NCBI GenBank assembly: GCA_004299705.1
Contig: SCQS01000060.1
Location: forward strand, 1 to 64,000
Length of the DNA stretch: 64,000 nucleotides
Direction: 5' to 3'
Origin: Rhodanobacteraceae bacterium
GTDB lineage: Bacteria; Pseudomonadota; Gammaproteobacteria; Xanthomonadales; Rhodanobacteraceae
A program made the translations under genes and the position numbers. Of this stretch, positions 23,325 to 34,866 are shown in pieces. The notes under the pieces are model-generated. The model was not told where the DNA came from. It was given only the letters and a program-made list of their open reading frames with translations, and ran no database searches. How positions within the stretch are numbered: the first letter of the stretch is position 1; every line of letters begins with the position of its first letter.

Positions 23325-25762
23325 ACGTCGCGTCCATCAAGGTCTGGCTCGCGGAAATCTGGCGCAGCTGGCGCGCAAGTTTTCGGCGCCCGGGCTTCCC
23401 GCTGCTGGCGATCGGCGTGCTGGCGCTGGGCGTCGGCGCCACCGTGGCGGTGTTCACGCTGATCGACGACACCTTGCTGCAACCGTTGCCGGTGCCGCAA
23501 CCGGCGCGGCTGGTGGCGCTGGGGCCGTTGCAAGGCGGCCAGGTGCAGGCGGTGACACCGCGGCAATACCAGCACATGACCGGCGTGGACGGGCTCGTCT
23601 CGCTCGGCATCGAGCAGTCCGGGCCGACCGTCAACATCGCAGGCGGGCGCGGCGAGCCCAAGCTGGTACACGTGACGTACGCCGATCGCGGACTGTTGCC
23701 GACCCTCGGAATCCAGCCGCTGCTGGGGCGCAACTTCAGTGCGCAGGAGGACAGTCCGCACGGTCCGCCGGTGGTCATTCTGAACTACGGATTCTGGCAG
23801 CGCCGCTTCGGCGGTGATCGCAACGTCGTCGGCCGCACGCTGGAAGTGGATGGACGCGCCCACACCATTGTCGGCGTGTTGCCCAAGAACTATGCCGCAC
23901 TGGGGTTCGCAGGCGACATCATGCTGCCGATGGCGCTACCGCCCAACGATCAGGACGACGGGGCGAACCAGATCGCGATAGGCCGTTTGTCCGGTTCCGC
24001 GAGCATCCCGGTCGTCAGCGCGGAATTGAACGCCCGGTTGCACGCAATGTACGTGAAATTGGACAACCCTTGGGTCAAGGCGCGTTTCGGCGCAGAGGAT
24101 TACAAGGCATCCCTGCACGACGGCGATCGACCCGTGCTGGTCTTGTTCCTGGTCAGCGCCTTGTTCGTGTTGGCAATTGCGCTGGTCAACCTGACCAACC
24201 TGATGCTGTTCCGGGCGCTGTCGCGCAGCCACGACGCGGCGGTGCGCAATGCCTTGGGTGCGCCACTGCTGCGGCAGGTTCTACCGGCCATGGCCGAGGG
24301 CCTGCTGATTGGCTTGGGTGGCGCACTGTTGGGGCTGCTGCTGGCATTCGTGGGCCTGTACTTCCTGCAAGGATTCATTCCGGATGACTGGCTCAATGGC
24401 GCGTCATTGCACTTCGGCGCGCTGGCCTGGGGCCTCGCCTTTGTCGTCGGCGTGTTGGGCACGTTGCTCGCGGCCGGCCTTGGGCTGTGGCGCAGCCGCT
24501 CGGCCGGAACCGTGGAGGAACTGCGCGCCGGGGGAAGAAGCGGTATCAGCCGCAGCAGCCATCGTCTGGGCCGCATTTTGGTCGTGCTGCAAGTGGTGCT
24601 GGCAACCGGCCTGTTGTGCGCGGTCGGATTGTTCCTGCACACGCTTTACGGCGCCGAACAGACGCCACTGGGTTTCTCGGCCGGCAACACCCTCACTTTC
24701 GAAATGTCGCCGCTCAAGACGGCCTATCCGGATGCCGCCGCGGTGGACCAGTTGGCGAAGAGCCTGACACGGCACCTTGAAACCATTCCCGGTGTCATCA
24801 GCGCGACCGCAACGACCAATCTCCCCGCCAGCGGCGACCCTCTCGGCCAGTTCAATGTGAGCATGCAAACGCCCAGCGGACAATACTTCGATCCGCAGTA
24901 TCACGGCGTGGGACTGGGCTTCTTCCACCAGTTCGGCATCCACCTGCACGAAGGACGTCTGTTCACCGCCGACGATGTCCGTGGCGGCGAGAAGATTGCG
25001 ATCGTCGACCAAGCGCTGGCCGACCGTTACTACGGCGGCCATGCGGTCGGCCAGATGATCCAGAACGGCTGGCCTGCACATCCGTGGGCGGCGCGCATCG
25101 TCGGCGTGGTCGATACCACCTACCAGATGGGAGCCTTGAATGGGCCTGCCCTCGTGGTGTACGTGCCGTTGGCACAGATGCCCAATTCGTATTTGCAAGG
25201 ACTCTTCAGTTTCGAACCGATGCGTTTTGCACTGCAGGTACGCGGCAATCCCTACAGCTACCGCGATGCGGTCCAGCACGCCGTCTCGCTGCTGGCGCCC
25301 AACCAACCCGTCGCCAACTTCCGCAGTATGCAGGACGTGGTGGCAAGTACCACGGCGCCACTACGTTTGAACCTGATGCTGGTCGGTATCTTCGCGGTAC
25401 TGGCACTGCTGCTGGCCGGGGTCGGCTTGTATGCCGTGATGTCGGTAGCGGTGGCGGCGCGCGAGCACGAGTTCGGCGTGCGGACGGCACTCGGCGCCAC
25501 GCCCAGGGCACTGTTGCGGCTGGTGCTGCGCGAAGGGCTGATGCAAACCGGCATCGGCCTGGTGCTCGGAGTGATCCTGGCGCTCGCGTTGTCGATCGCA
25601 ATGGGCTCGGTGGTCGAGGCAATGGGCAGCACCCGCGTGATCGACCCACCGTCGATCATCGGCGCGTGCGTGGTGCTGGCGATCGCGGGATTGCTGGCTT
25701 GCGCGCTGCCGGCATTGCGTGCGGCGCGTGTACCGCCGATGCGCGCGTTGCGCGGGGAGTAA
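23321..25762 (+). CDS. MacB-like ABC permease with duplicated FtsX modules
   Basis: 813 aa. An N-terminal cytoplasmic stretch and one membrane helix (LLAIGVLALGVGATVAVFTL) lead into a MacB periplasmic core domain (TPRQYQHMTG through LGIQPLLGRNF), three further helices, then a second core/FtsX unit ending in three helices. This 'duplicated permease' form is frequent in Xanthomonadales and Acidobacteria. It probably exports or protects against peptides or antibiotics. The substrate is unknown. It is followed by a two-component system, likely its regulator. Confidence 0.9.
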   Translation: MNVASIKVWLAEIWRSWRASFRRPGFPLLAIGVLALGVGATVAVFTLIDDTLLQPLPVPQPARLVALGPLQGGQVQAVTPRQYQHMTGVDGLVSLGIEQSGPTVNIAGGRGEPKLVHVTYADRGLLPTLGIQPLLGRNFSAQEDSPHGPPVVILNYGFWQRRFGGDRNVVGRTLEVDGRAHTIVGVLPKNYAALGFAGDIMLPMALPPNDQDDGANQIAIGRLSGSASIPVVSAELNARLHAMYVKLDNPWVKARFGAEDYKASLHDGDRPVLVLFLVSALFVLAIALVNLTNLMLFRALSRSHDAAVRNALGAPLLRQVLPAMAEGLLIGLGGALLGLLLAFVGLYFLQGFIPDDWLNGASLHFGALAWGLAFVVGVLGTLLAAGLGLWRSRSAGTVEELRAGGRSGISRSSHRLGRILVVLQVVLATGLLCAVGLFLHTLYGAEQTPLGFSAGNTLTFEMSPLKTAYPDAAAVDQLAKSLTRHLETIPGVISATATTNLPASGDPLGQFNVSMQTPSGQYFDPQYHGVGLGFFHQFGIHLHEGRLFTADDVRGGEKIAIVDQALADRYYGGHAVGQMIQNGWPAHPWAARIVGVVDTTYQMGALNGPALVVYVPLAQMPNSYLQGLFSFEPMRFALQVRGNPYSYRDAVQHAVSLLAPNQPVANFRSMQDVVASTTAPLRLNLMLVGIFAVLALLLAGVGLYAVMSVAVAAREHEFGVRTALGATPRALLRLVLREGLMQTGIGLVLGVILALALSIAMGSVVEAMGSTRVIDPPSIIGACVVLAIAGLLACALPALRAARVPPMRALRGE

Positions 25763-25813
25763 TTGCCACAAAACCTTGATCCTCGGCCAACTTCGCACGA
25801 GACTCCCACAACG

Positions 25814-25940
25814 TCGTCATTCCGGGGGCCGCGCCGGCTTCATGGCGCGGCAACCCGGAATCCATTTTGATGCTCGTTGAAGAGCAGAATGGATTCCCGG
25901 TTCCGCCCGCAAACAGCACGAGCGGCCCGGGAATGACGAG
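25814..25940. repeat. Dispersed palindromic element, family A
   Basis: About 127 bp with CGTCATTCCGGGG at one end and CCGGGAATGACG at the other, internal GGAATCC/GGATTCC motifs and the same GTTCCGCCCGCAAACAGC stretch as the 20140-20264 copy. It lies between the permease and the response regulator. Confidence 0.8.
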
Positions 25941-25978
25941 AGAGGTAGCCAAGCATAGGGATAATCGAGACGCTCGAG

Positions 25979-27364
25979 ATGACGGCGATGACCCGCAATC
26001 CGACGGTATTGGTGGCCGACGATCAGGCCGACGTGCGGGAAACGTTGCGGCTGCTGTTGAAATCCGCCAACCTCGCGAGCGTCGGCGTCGCCACCCCCGC
26101 CGCTGCAATGGACGCCATCGCGACGCGCGAATTTGCCTGCGCGCTGATCGACTTCAATTACAGCCGCGACACGACCTCGGGCGACGAAGGACTGGAACTG
26201 CTGGATCGCATGCGGGCTGCTGCGCCCGACTTGCCGGTGGTGGCGATGACAGCCTGGGGCAACGTGCCGCTGGTGGTTGAAGCCATGCGCCGGGGCGCCG
26301 CCGATTTCATCGAAAAGCCCTGGGACAACGCGCGTCTCGTCAGCGTGCTGCGCGCGCAGATCGCGCTGGGTGAAGGCGCGATCCGGCAGCGCAGACTGGA
26401 AGCGGAAAACGCCTTGTTGCGACGCGGCAGCGGTGACACCTTCATCGCCGAATCAGCGGCGATGCGAAAGGTGCTGGCGCTGCTCGACCGCATCGCGCCC
26501 AACGATGCCAACGTGCTGGTACTGGGCGAGAGCGGTACGGGCAAAGGCCTGGTTGCGCAATTCCTGCACGCGCACTCCGCGCGCGCCGCGCGCTCGTTGG
26601 TCAAGGTCAACATGGGCGCGGTCGCGGACAGCGTGTTCGAGTCGGAAATGTTCGGCCACGTGCGCGGCGCCTTCACCGATGCCAAGAACGATCGCATCGG
26701 CCGCTTCGAGTTGGCCGACGAGGGCACGCTGTTCCTGGACGAAGTCGGCAACGTGCCGACATCGCAGCAACCCAAGCTGCTGCGCGTGCTGGAGGACGGC
26801 GAGTTCGAGCGCCTGGGTTCCTCGCGCACTCAAGTTGTGGACGTGCGCTTGATCTCGGCCACCAACGCCGACCTGGAATCCGAAGTGGGCGCGGGCCGCT
26901 TTCGCAAGGATCTGCTATACCGGCTGAATACGCTGGAAGTGCACCTGCCGCCACTGCGCGAACGGCGCGAAGACATCTTGCCGCTGGCGCGCATGTTTCT
27001 TGCGTGCGCCGCACGGCGCTACCAGCGCGACCACTTGCGCCTGTCGCCCGCGGCCGAGCGTGCGTTGGCGGCGTGGCAATGGCCCGGCAACGTGCGCGAG
27101 TTGGAACACGCCATGGAGCGTGCCGCATTGCTTGCCGAACACGACGAAGTCGTCGACCCGCTGCTGGGTCTGGGTGCACGCGCGCCTGCGGACGGCGATC
27201 TGGACGGGATGACGCTGGATGAGGCCGAGGCGCTGCTGGTGCGACGTGCGCTGGAACGTCATCACAACCTGCAGCGCGCCGCCGATGCGCTGGGGATCAG
27301 CCGCCAGTCGCTTTATCGGCGGCTGGAAAAACACGGCCTCGAGGGCATGGCCGGCGATGCTTGA
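25979..27364 (+). CDS. Sigma-54-dependent response regulator (NtrC family)
   Basis: 461 aa. An N-terminal receiver domain (VLVADDQADVRETLR; phospho-acceptor Asp in CALIDFNY; MTAWG), then a sigma-54 AAA+ domain with Walker A GESGTGKG, GAFTDAK in the sigma-54 contact loop, Walker B LFLDEVGN and the arginine-finger region, then a Fis-type helix-turn-helix (LQRAADALGISRQSLYRRLEKHG). ATG 25979 or 25988 are both possible. Its stop overlaps the sensor kinase start by 8 bp. Confidence 0.93.
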   Translation: MTAMTRNPTVLVADDQADVRETLRLLLKSANLASVGVATPAAAMDAIATREFACALIDFNYSRDTTSGDEGLELLDRMRAAAPDLPVVAMTAWGNVPLVVEAMRRGAADFIEKPWDNARLVSVLRAQIALGEGAIRQRRLEAENALLRRGSGDTFIAESAAMRKVLALLDRIAPNDANVLVLGESGTGKGLVAQFLHAHSARAARSLVKVNMGAVADSVFESEMFGHVRGAFTDAKNDRIGRFELADEGTLFLDEVGNVPTSQQPKLLRVLEDGEFERLGSSRTQVVDVRLISATNADLESEVGAGRFRKDLLYRLNTLEVHLPPLRERREDILPLARMFLACAARRYQRDHLRLSPAAERALAAWQWPGNVRELEHAMERAALLAEHDEVVDPLLGLGARAPADGDLDGMTLDEAEALLVRRALERHHNLQRAADALGISRQSLYRRLEKHGLEGMAGDA

Positions 27365-28685
27365 CCCTGCCCGGCAATCCGGCCGCATGGCGCGCTTCGA
27401 ACGGCGCGTGCTGATCGGCGGCCTGCTGGTCGCGCTGCCCGCGTGGCTGGCCATCATGGCGTTGCTCATCGCCTCGTCGCACGTCGGCTGGCTTTGGGTT
27501 CCCGTGGCCGTGGCGTTTGCACTGACGCTGTTGCTGCTGCATTGGCACCAGCGCCATGTAGCCTATCCGGTGTACACCCTTTCGGGCCTGCTGGAGGCCT
27601 TGCGCGAGGGCGACTACAGCCTGCGCGGTGCGTGCAATGGCGCACTCGGTGAAACGGTCTACGACGTCAATGCGCTTGCCGAAAAACTGAAACGCGAGCG
27701 GCTGCAGTTCGAGGAATCCACCTACCTGCTGCGCAAGGCGCTCGCGGCGCTGGACAGCGCGGTGCTGGTCTTCGACGCAGGCCAACGCTTGCGCCTGCTG
27801 AACCCCGCGGCACGACGACTGCTGGACGACGCACGCCGGCCCGCGCTCGACCTGAGCGCCGGTGAATTGGGACTGGCGGCGTTGCTGGAAGGCCCTGCAT
27901 CACGGGTGCTGACGTACGAATTTCCCCAACGCAGCGGCCGTTTCGAAATTCGCCATGCGCCGCTGTGGAGAAGCGGCAAGAGCGGCTGGCTGCTCGTCAT
28001 CAACGACGTCGGCCGCGTGCTGCGGGAGGAAGAACGCCAGGCCTGGCAGCGCCTGCTGCGTGTATTGGGCCACGAAGTCAACAACTCGCTGGCGCCGATC
28101 CAATCGATCACCGGAACGCTGGCGACGCTGCTCGCACGTGAGCCGTTGCCGAACGACTGGCGTGACGATTTCAAGAGCGGCCTCGGCATCATCGGGCATC
28201 GCGCCGAGGCGCTCACGCGATTCCTCTCCGGCTACGGACAACTGGCGCGGCTGCCACCGCCGCAACGGCAACGGGTGGACATCGCGGAGTTGGCGAGCAA
28301 GGCCGCGAAGCTGGAGCAGCGCCTTCCGATCCGGATCGAGCCCGGAGAACCCCTGTTCGCAAGCGCCGATCCCGATCAGCTCGAACAGGCCCTGATCAAT
28401 TTGTTGCGCAACGCGGTGGAAGCGGTGCTTCCGAACCACGGCGGCATCAGTCTGCGCTGGTACCGCGAAGCATCGCGGGCCATCATCGAGGTGGCGGACA
28501 ACGGACTTGGCCCCCCGTCCAGCGACAATCTTTTCGTGCCGTTCTTCACCACCAAACCGAACGGCACCGGCATCGGCCTGGCACTGACACGCCAGATCGC
28601 CGAAGCACACGACGGCGGCGTCACGCTGGTCGCGCGTACCGATGCGCCCGGAGCGGTGGCGCAGCTTTGGTTGCCGTTGCCGTAG
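27357..28685 (+). CDS. Sensor histidine kinase (NtrY-like)
   Basis: 442 aa. Two membrane helices (about residues 20-60) precede a HAMP/PAS-like region (LLRKALAALDSAVLVFDAGQ). The dimerisation histidine is in VLGHEVNNSLAP, and the catalytic domain has N-box LEQALINLLRNAVEAV, G1 VADNGLGP and G2 KPNGTGIGLALTRQI. It should phosphorylate the response regulator encoded just upstream. ATG 27357 overlaps that gene; ATG 27387 is an alternative start. Signals are unknown, but the neighbouring exporter suggests envelope stress or antimicrobial peptides. Confidence 0.92.
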   Translation: MLDPARQSGRMARFERRVLIGGLLVALPAWLAIMALLIASSHVGWLWVPVAVAFALTLLLLHWHQRHVAYPVYTLSGLLEALREGDYSLRGACNGALGETVYDVNALAEKLKRERLQFEESTYLLRKALAALDSAVLVFDAGQRLRLLNPAARRLLDDARRPALDLSAGELGLAALLEGPASRVLTYEFPQRSGRFEIRHAPLWRSGKSGWLLVINDVGRVLREEERQAWQRLLRVLGHEVNNSLAPIQSITGTLATLLAREPLPNDWRDDFKSGLGIIGHRAEALTRFLSGYGQLARLPPPQRQRVDIAELASKAAKLEQRLPIRIEPGEPLFASADPDQLEQALINLLRNAVEAVLPNHGGISLRWYREASRAIIEVADNGLGPPSSDNLFVPFFTTKPNGTGIGLALTRQIAEAHDGGVTLVARTDAPGAVAQLWLPLP

Positions 28686-28737
28686 TCGCCGGCGATTGTG
28701 GTATACATGAAATGTGCGGCGATGCCGGCCGCAGTGG

Positions 28738-30201
28738 TCACTCATCCACCGCCACCCGCTCGCAGGCGCCGTGTTCCGGGTCGATGCGCAGGATCGCGTG
28801 GTCGTCGCGATCGGCCAGCCACAGCGAGCCGGCCGCATAGGACAATCCCTGCGGCTGGTGCAACGGATAATCGAATTCCAGCGTCGCCAGTTCGCCGCTG
28901 TGGGGATCGAGTACGCACAGGCGATCGTTGCAGGTATCGGCGACGTACACGCGGTTCTCCGCGACCGCCAGCCCGGACGGCCATGCCAGCCTGGCCTTGC
29001 GGCCCGTGCCATCCAGCCGCCCTGGGTCCCAGGGCGACGATCCGACCAGCGTGGTCAGGGCCAGGTCCACGAAACGCAGACGGCGAATGGCGTTGCCGCC
29101 GGAGTCCGCTACCAGCAATTGTCCCGGCAGCAAGGCCAGCGCGCCGGGCTGTGCCAGCGAAGCCTGGCCACCGATGCCGTCGCGCACGTCGCAGCGCCCG
29201 TCACCGGCGAGGGTGGTGACGCGCTGCATGCGCAGGTCGACGCGCAGGATCTGGTTCTGCCCGGCCGCCGCGACGTACAACAACTCGCCGTCGACCGCGA
29301 GCGCACGCGGCGCGTTGATGGAAGCCCGCAAGCCCGAGCCTTGCTGCTCGACGTCGCCGTACGCGGGTCGCCCTGACCCCAGCACGGTTTCCACCTCGCC
29401 GCTGTCAAGGCGGATCCGGCGCACGCAGTGGTTGCCGGTGTCGGCCACGTACAAGACGTTCCCGGCCAGCGCCAGGCCCTGCGGCGACTGGAAACCGCAG
29501 GCCGCGGCCTGGCCATCCCAGTTGCCCGGCGTGCCGGAGCCGAACTGCCGCAACACGCGGCCACCGTGGCTGCATTCCAGGATCCGGTGATGCCCGGTGT
29601 CGCTGACGAACAGGCGCGTGTCGCTGGCCAGCGCTTGCGCGGGGAAGGCCAGCGGGTCGGCAGCGACCGCCGCGCGGGTGTTTTCCAGAAGTTCCAGCGG
29701 CGGGCGCAGGAACGCGGCCGGCATGCCTTCCTGCAGACTCGCCACCGCCTCCTCGATTTCCTGCCCGCGACCTTCGCCCACGAAGCGCGCCGCGAGTGCG
29801 CCGTCGGCGTCGATCAACAGGGTGGTCGGCCACGCCGGAATCGAATACAACTTCCACGCCAGCCATTCGTGGTCGTTCGCGATCGGTGCGCGGAAGCGGC
29901 CGCGCTGCAGAGCCTTCAACACCGCCGCATCCGGCTGCTGCGAGGCATAGCGCGGCGTATGCACGCCCAGCAGCACGAACGCGCCCGGATGCCTTTTTTC
30001 GAGCTGGCGCAGCTCGCCCAGCAGGTTCAAGCTGCTGGTGCTGGTGGCATTCCAGAACACCAGCAACACGATGCGACCAAGCAACTCCGACAGGCGCACC
30101 CGCTCGCGCCGGTTCACCCAGTTCAATGCGTCGGGAAGCTCCGGAAGTGCCGCATGCGCATCCGCGCGTTCGGCCCGGAAAGGCACGTCACCGGGCAGCA
30201 T
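28738..30201 (-). CDS. Thioredoxin-like/NHL-repeat protein (NHLRC2-like)
   Basis: 487 aa. An N-terminal thioredoxin fold (about residues 35-165: RIVLLVFWNAT, GVHTPRY, SIPAWPTTLLID) in which the usual CxxC is replaced by ATST, so it is probably not a redox enzyme. It is followed by a six-bladed NHL beta-propeller (DTGHHRILECSHGG; ADTGNHCVRRI; AAAGQNQILRV; ADSGGNAIRRLRF; ADTCNDRLCVLD). The layout is like human NHLRC2. Last gene of a leftward operon; its start overlaps the phosphatase by 14 bp. Confidence 0.88.
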   Translation of the reverse strand: MLPGDVPFRAERADAHAALPELPDALNWVNRRERVRLSELLGRIVLLVFWNATSTSSLNLLGELRQLEKRHPGAFVLLGVHTPRYASQQPDAAVLKALQRGRFRAPIANDHEWLAWKLYSIPAWPTTLLIDADGALAARFVGEGRGQEIEEAVASLQEGMPAAFLRPPLELLENTRAAVAADPLAFPAQALASDTRLFVSDTGHHRILECSHGGRVLRQFGSGTPGNWDGQAAACGFQSPQGLALAGNVLYVADTGNHCVRRIRLDSGEVETVLGSGRPAYGDVEQQGSGLRASINAPRALAVDGELLYVAAAGQNQILRVDLRMQRVTTLAGDGRCDVRDGIGGQASLAQPGALALLPGQLLVADSGGNAIRRLRFVDLALTTLVGSSPWDPGRLDGTGRKARLAWPSGLAVAENRVYVADTCNDRLCVLDPHSGELATLEFDYPLHQPQGLSYAAGSLWLADRDDHAILRIDPEHGACERVAVDE

Positions 30202-30706
30202 GGCCGTTGCCCGGGCCTGCGGGCGGGCCGGCCAGGCACGCCGCCAATCCCGCGGCAGCGCGACGGATCAGCGCCAGCACTTGCACGAAATCCTCGCGGG
30301 TACCGGTGTACGGATCGGGCACATCGCCGGCATCGCTCGCCAGCGGCGTCGCCAAGCCCGCCGCGACCAGGAACCGCCGCGGCGGCGGCACGTCGCGCGG
30401 CGCGCGCCGGCGCAATTCGAACAGTGTCGCACGGTCGACCGCCAGCACCGTGGCGAACAAATGGAAATCGTCGTCGTCGAATTGACGCGCACGATGCGGC
30501 GAAAGATCGTAGCCCGCATCTTTGGCGACCGCGACGGCGCGCGGGTCGGCGCCCTGCCCCACGTGCCAATCGCCCAGCCCGCGCGAGGCCACCGGCAGGC
30601 GCAACCCCGACTTCTCGAATTCCACGCGTGCGATGTACTCGGCCGTCGGCGAGCGGCAGATGTTGCCGAGGCACACGAACAAGACCCCGGGTGGCGGCTG
30701 GATCAT
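30188..30706 (-). CDS. Low-molecular-weight protein-tyrosine phosphatase
   Basis: 172 aa. The active-site loop CLGNICRS (C-x5-R-S) is near the N-terminus and the general acid Asp is in VPDPYTG. Such enzymes dephosphorylate tyrosine kinases in polysaccharide export or small arsenate-like substrates. The ATG overlaps the kdsB stop by 4 bp. The adjacency to kdsB hints at a link with envelope polysaccharides. Confidence 0.93.
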   Translation of the reverse strand: MIQPPPGVLFVCLGNICRSPTAEYIARVEFEKSGLRLPVASRGLGDWHVGQGADPRAVAVAKDAGYDLSPHRARQFDDDDFHLFATVLAVDRATLFELRRRAPRDVPPPRRFLVAAGLATPLASDAGDVPDPYTGTREDFVQVLALIRRAAAGLAACLAGPPAGPGNGHAAR

Positions 30707-31485
30707 GTCGGGGGTACTCCTGCGGCAAGCGTGCGTTCGGCACGTGCAAGGTCGGCTTCGGTATCCACGCCCGGCGGAAACGGCGCCGGCGTGAGGCGTA
30801 CCGCGATCGCGCGACCATGTTCGAGCGCACGCAGCTGTTCCAGCGATTCGGCGCGCTCCAGCGGCGTCGCCGGCAAGCCGGCAAAGGTTTTCAGAAACCC
30901 CGCGCGGCAGGCGTAGATGCCGATGTGCCGCAACACTTCCAGCCCTTCCGGCACGCACGCGCGATCACGCGCCAGCGCGTCGCGCGCCCATGGCAGCGGC
31001 GCGCGCGAGAAGTACAACGCGCGACCGCGCAGGTCGCGCACCACTTTCACGCAATTCGGATCGAACCATTGTTCCGCGGTGTCCACTGGCGTCGCCAGGG
31101 TCGCCATGTCGGCGCCATCTTCAACCAGCGCAGCGGCCACCGCGCGGATGCCCGCTGCCGGCGCGAACGGCTCGTCGCCCTGCAGGTTCACCACCACCGC
31201 GTCGTCGGGCCAACCGAGCGTCGCTGCGCATTCCGCGAGGCGATCGCTGCCGCTGGCATGATCGGTGCGGGTCATGCACACCTCGATGCCACTGCCGGAC
31301 AACGCCTCACCGATCCGCGCATCGTCGGTCGCGACCACCACGCGTGCCGCACCGGCCGCGCGTGCACGCCGCACGACATGCACGATCAGGGGTTCGCCCG
31401 CGAGCAGGCGCAAGGGTTTGCCCGGCAGGCGGGTGGAACCATGGCGCGCGGGGATTGCGACGATGAATCCCGGCACCGCGCTCAC
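30703..31485 (-). CDS. kdsB: 3-deoxy-manno-octulosonate cytidylyltransferase
   Basis: 260 aa, activates Kdo with CTP for lipopolysaccharide core synthesis, in the cytoplasm. Typical motifs: [60 protein letters not shown]. The length matches the family (about 250 aa). It overlaps its neighbours on both sides by 4 bp, so it lies in the middle of a tightly coupled operon. Confidence 0.97.
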   Translation of the reverse strand: MSAVPGFIVAIPARHGSTRLPGKPLRLLAGEPLIVHVVRRARAAGAARVVVATDDARIGEALSGSGIEVCMTRTDHASGSDRLAECAATLGWPDDAVVVNLQGDEPFAPAAGIRAVAAALVEDGADMATLATPVDTAEQWFDPNCVKVVRDLRGRALYFSRAPLPWARDALARDRACVPEGLEVLRHIGIYACRAGFLKTFAGLPATPLERAESLEQLRALEHGRAIAVRLTPAPFPPGVDTEADLARAERTLAAGVPPT

Positions 31486-31667
31486 GCGTCACCCGGCGCG
31501 GGCCGCGGGCGCCTGACCAGCTCGCCGCCGCAGTTCGGGCAGACGTGTTGCAACGAGTCGGCACACTGCGCGCAGAACGTGCACTCGTGGACGCAAATGT
31601 ACGCCGCGTCGGCTGGCGGCGTTTTTGCGTGACAACGTTCGCATTCACTGCGCATTTGCAGCGCCAT
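31482..31667 (-). CDS. DUF1272 zinc-ribbon protein
   Basis: 61 aa. The family pattern is complete: [37 protein letters not shown], with paired Cys that should bind zinc. Function unknown to me. Strong GAGGAGG before the ATG. Overlaps kdsB by 4 bp. Confidence 0.93.
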   Translation of the reverse strand: MALQMRSECERCHAKTPPADAAYICVHECTFCAQCADSLQHVCPNCGGELVRRPRPAPGDA

Positions 31668-31679
31668 GTCGCCTCCTCG

Positions 31680-33341
31680 TCAGCCTGCCTCGCTGGACTT
31701 GTCGCCAACAAGGGTAACCCGGATACAGGCACTGCCGAGCGTTTCCGCGCCATCGCAACGCCACACGCGCACGGCGGCTTCCTCGCTCCAATCCGAAGCC
31801 AGCGCCGGCAACACGACTTCCGCCGCCGTGACGTCACGCGCGAAGTGGTTGCTCAGCAGCAACGCCAGGCAGTCCTTGCCGTCGTGCCCCGGCAATTCCA
31901 CCGCGCGCTGCGGCACCATGGTTTCACCGTCGGCGGTCACCGGCCGTACTCCCGCCGCGCGCGCCGTGCGGTGCAGCAGTTCCACGCCCAGCCATTCCCG
32001 CCCGTCTTCCAGGCGCAGCCAGCGAATCACGCCCACCATCCAGTCGCGTTCCTCCGACGCCTCGGCCGCGGGCGCCAGCCCGATGACTTCGCCGATCCGC
32101 AGGCGCGCCGCGTCGGAATCCTGCAGCCGCAGCCGATAGCCGCCCTCGCTTTGGTCGAGCACCTCGCCGCGCAGGGTTCGGGGGGGCGCCGCGTCGCTGC
32201 TTGCGAGCCAGGCCGACGCCAGTTCGTGGCGACCGACCGTGATCGCCTCGCCATGGACCTGGCGGATGAAGGTTGCGAAGTCCAGGTTGCCGGCCAGCAC
32301 GTAATGCAGCGCGTGCATGCCCACCGCGAGATCGAGCACGTGCGAAGCCGGCAGCCGCGCGTGGCCGCGCACCGCGGTGCCCCAATTCACCTGCAGGCGG
32401 CGCAAAAAACCGACGCTGGTGCCGACGACGCCACCGCCCGGCCAGGGCAGGTCGACGGCATCGCGGCCTTCGAGCAACAGCGCGATGCGTTCATCGAAGA
32501 TCCGCACCACGGGTTCGACATCCAGCGTCAGCACGCCGGCTCCCGCGGCCAAGCGATCTTCCGCGATATAGCCCGGGCCTGCATCCGAATCGGTGTCGAC
32601 GCCCACGCCTTGCCAGGCCGCACGCGTCAATCCGCATTGCCCGGCCACGCAGCGGATCACCACGCAGGCTTCCTTCAGCTCGCGCGCCGAGAAACGGTAG
32701 GGATTGCTCATCGCCAGCAGCAATGCCTGGACATAGGCATCGCGCGCCGTCGTCGAGCCGCCCTCGGCAAGCGCAACCTCGGCGGTCTGGTCGCCAAGCC
32801 CCTGTTCTCCAGCAAACCCGTACAGCGCGTGGACCCGCCGCCACACACCCGTGGGCGGTGTCTGGTAACGGCGATATGCCCAGACCAGCGCCTGGCCGGC
32901 ATGCGCCAGCGCCGCGACCAACGCGCCCGCCGCCAGCTTGCCCTTGAACATCGGCAACTTGCCCGCCGGCGCGCACAGTTCGTGCAGGCCGATCGCGCCG
33001 TTGCAGGCCAGCTTCCATTCGAGGCGCTGCGCCGTCGCCGCGCGTTCGGCGCTGGCCGGCGGGAACGGATGGGATTCGACGCCCAACCGCTGTTCGATGC
33101 CGTGGCACAGACTCTCGACCGGCCGGTGCAGGTGCGCTAACGCGACCAACCGCTCGCCGCCGTTCCAGGTTGTCGCCAACATGCCATCGAGCAATGACTC
33201 GACCTCGCGCACGGCCTGTTCCGGATTGGCCAGCGGTATCGTCGCGACCGCCTCGCGCACGGCCCGCTCGCTCGCGCGCTGGGTGCGCCCCGGCGGCAGG
33301 CGCGGGGGCAGGTCTTCGATCAGGCGTTGATACGCATCCAT
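31680..33341 (-). CDS. PilZ-like domain protein, conserved in Xanthomonadales
   Basis: 553 aa. A long helical N-terminal region (to about residue 380) is followed by a segment that looks like a PilZ domain (LRGEVLDQSEGGYRLRLQD, IGEVIGLAP, WMVGVIRWLRLEDGREWLGVELL). PilZ domains bind cyclic di-GMP, but the canonical RxxxR motif is not evident, so ligand binding is uncertain. It is the first gene of the leftward operon with DUF1272, kdsB, the phosphatase and the NHL protein, and it is divergent from the phospholipase D-like gene. Confidence 0.7.
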   Translation of the reverse strand: MDAYQRLIEDLPPRLPPGRTQRASERAVREAVATIPLANPEQAVREVESLLDGMLATTWNGGERLVALAHLHRPVESLCHGIEQRLGVESHPFPPASAERAATAQRLEWKLACNGAIGLHELCAPAGKLPMFKGKLAAGALVAALAHAGQALVWAYRRYQTPPTGVWRRVHALYGFAGEQGLGDQTAEVALAEGGSTTARDAYVQALLLAMSNPYRFSARELKEACVVIRCVAGQCGLTRAAWQGVGVDTDSDAGPGYIAEDRLAAGAGVLTLDVEPVVRIFDERIALLLEGRDAVDLPWPGGGVVGTSVGFLRRLQVNWGTAVRGHARLPASHVLDLAVGMHALHYVLAGNLDFATFIRQVHGEAITVGRHELASAWLASSDAAPPRTLRGEVLDQSEGGYRLRLQDSDAARLRIGEVIGLAPAAEASEERDWMVGVIRWLRLEDGREWLGVELLHRTARAAGVRPVTADGETMVPQRAVELPGHDGKDCLALLLSNHFARDVTAAEVVLPALASDWSEEAAVRVWRCDGAETLGSACIRVTLVGDKSSEAG

Positions 33342-33429
33342 CCGGTGCTGTCCCGCTGCGGATCAGGAAAAGGCCCAAACCCGAAATTCTAGCCTTGATC
33401 CGCAGGCATCGCTGGCCGAACATGGCCGC

Positions 33430-34849
<1,420 letters not shown>

Positions 34850-34866
<17 letters not shown>

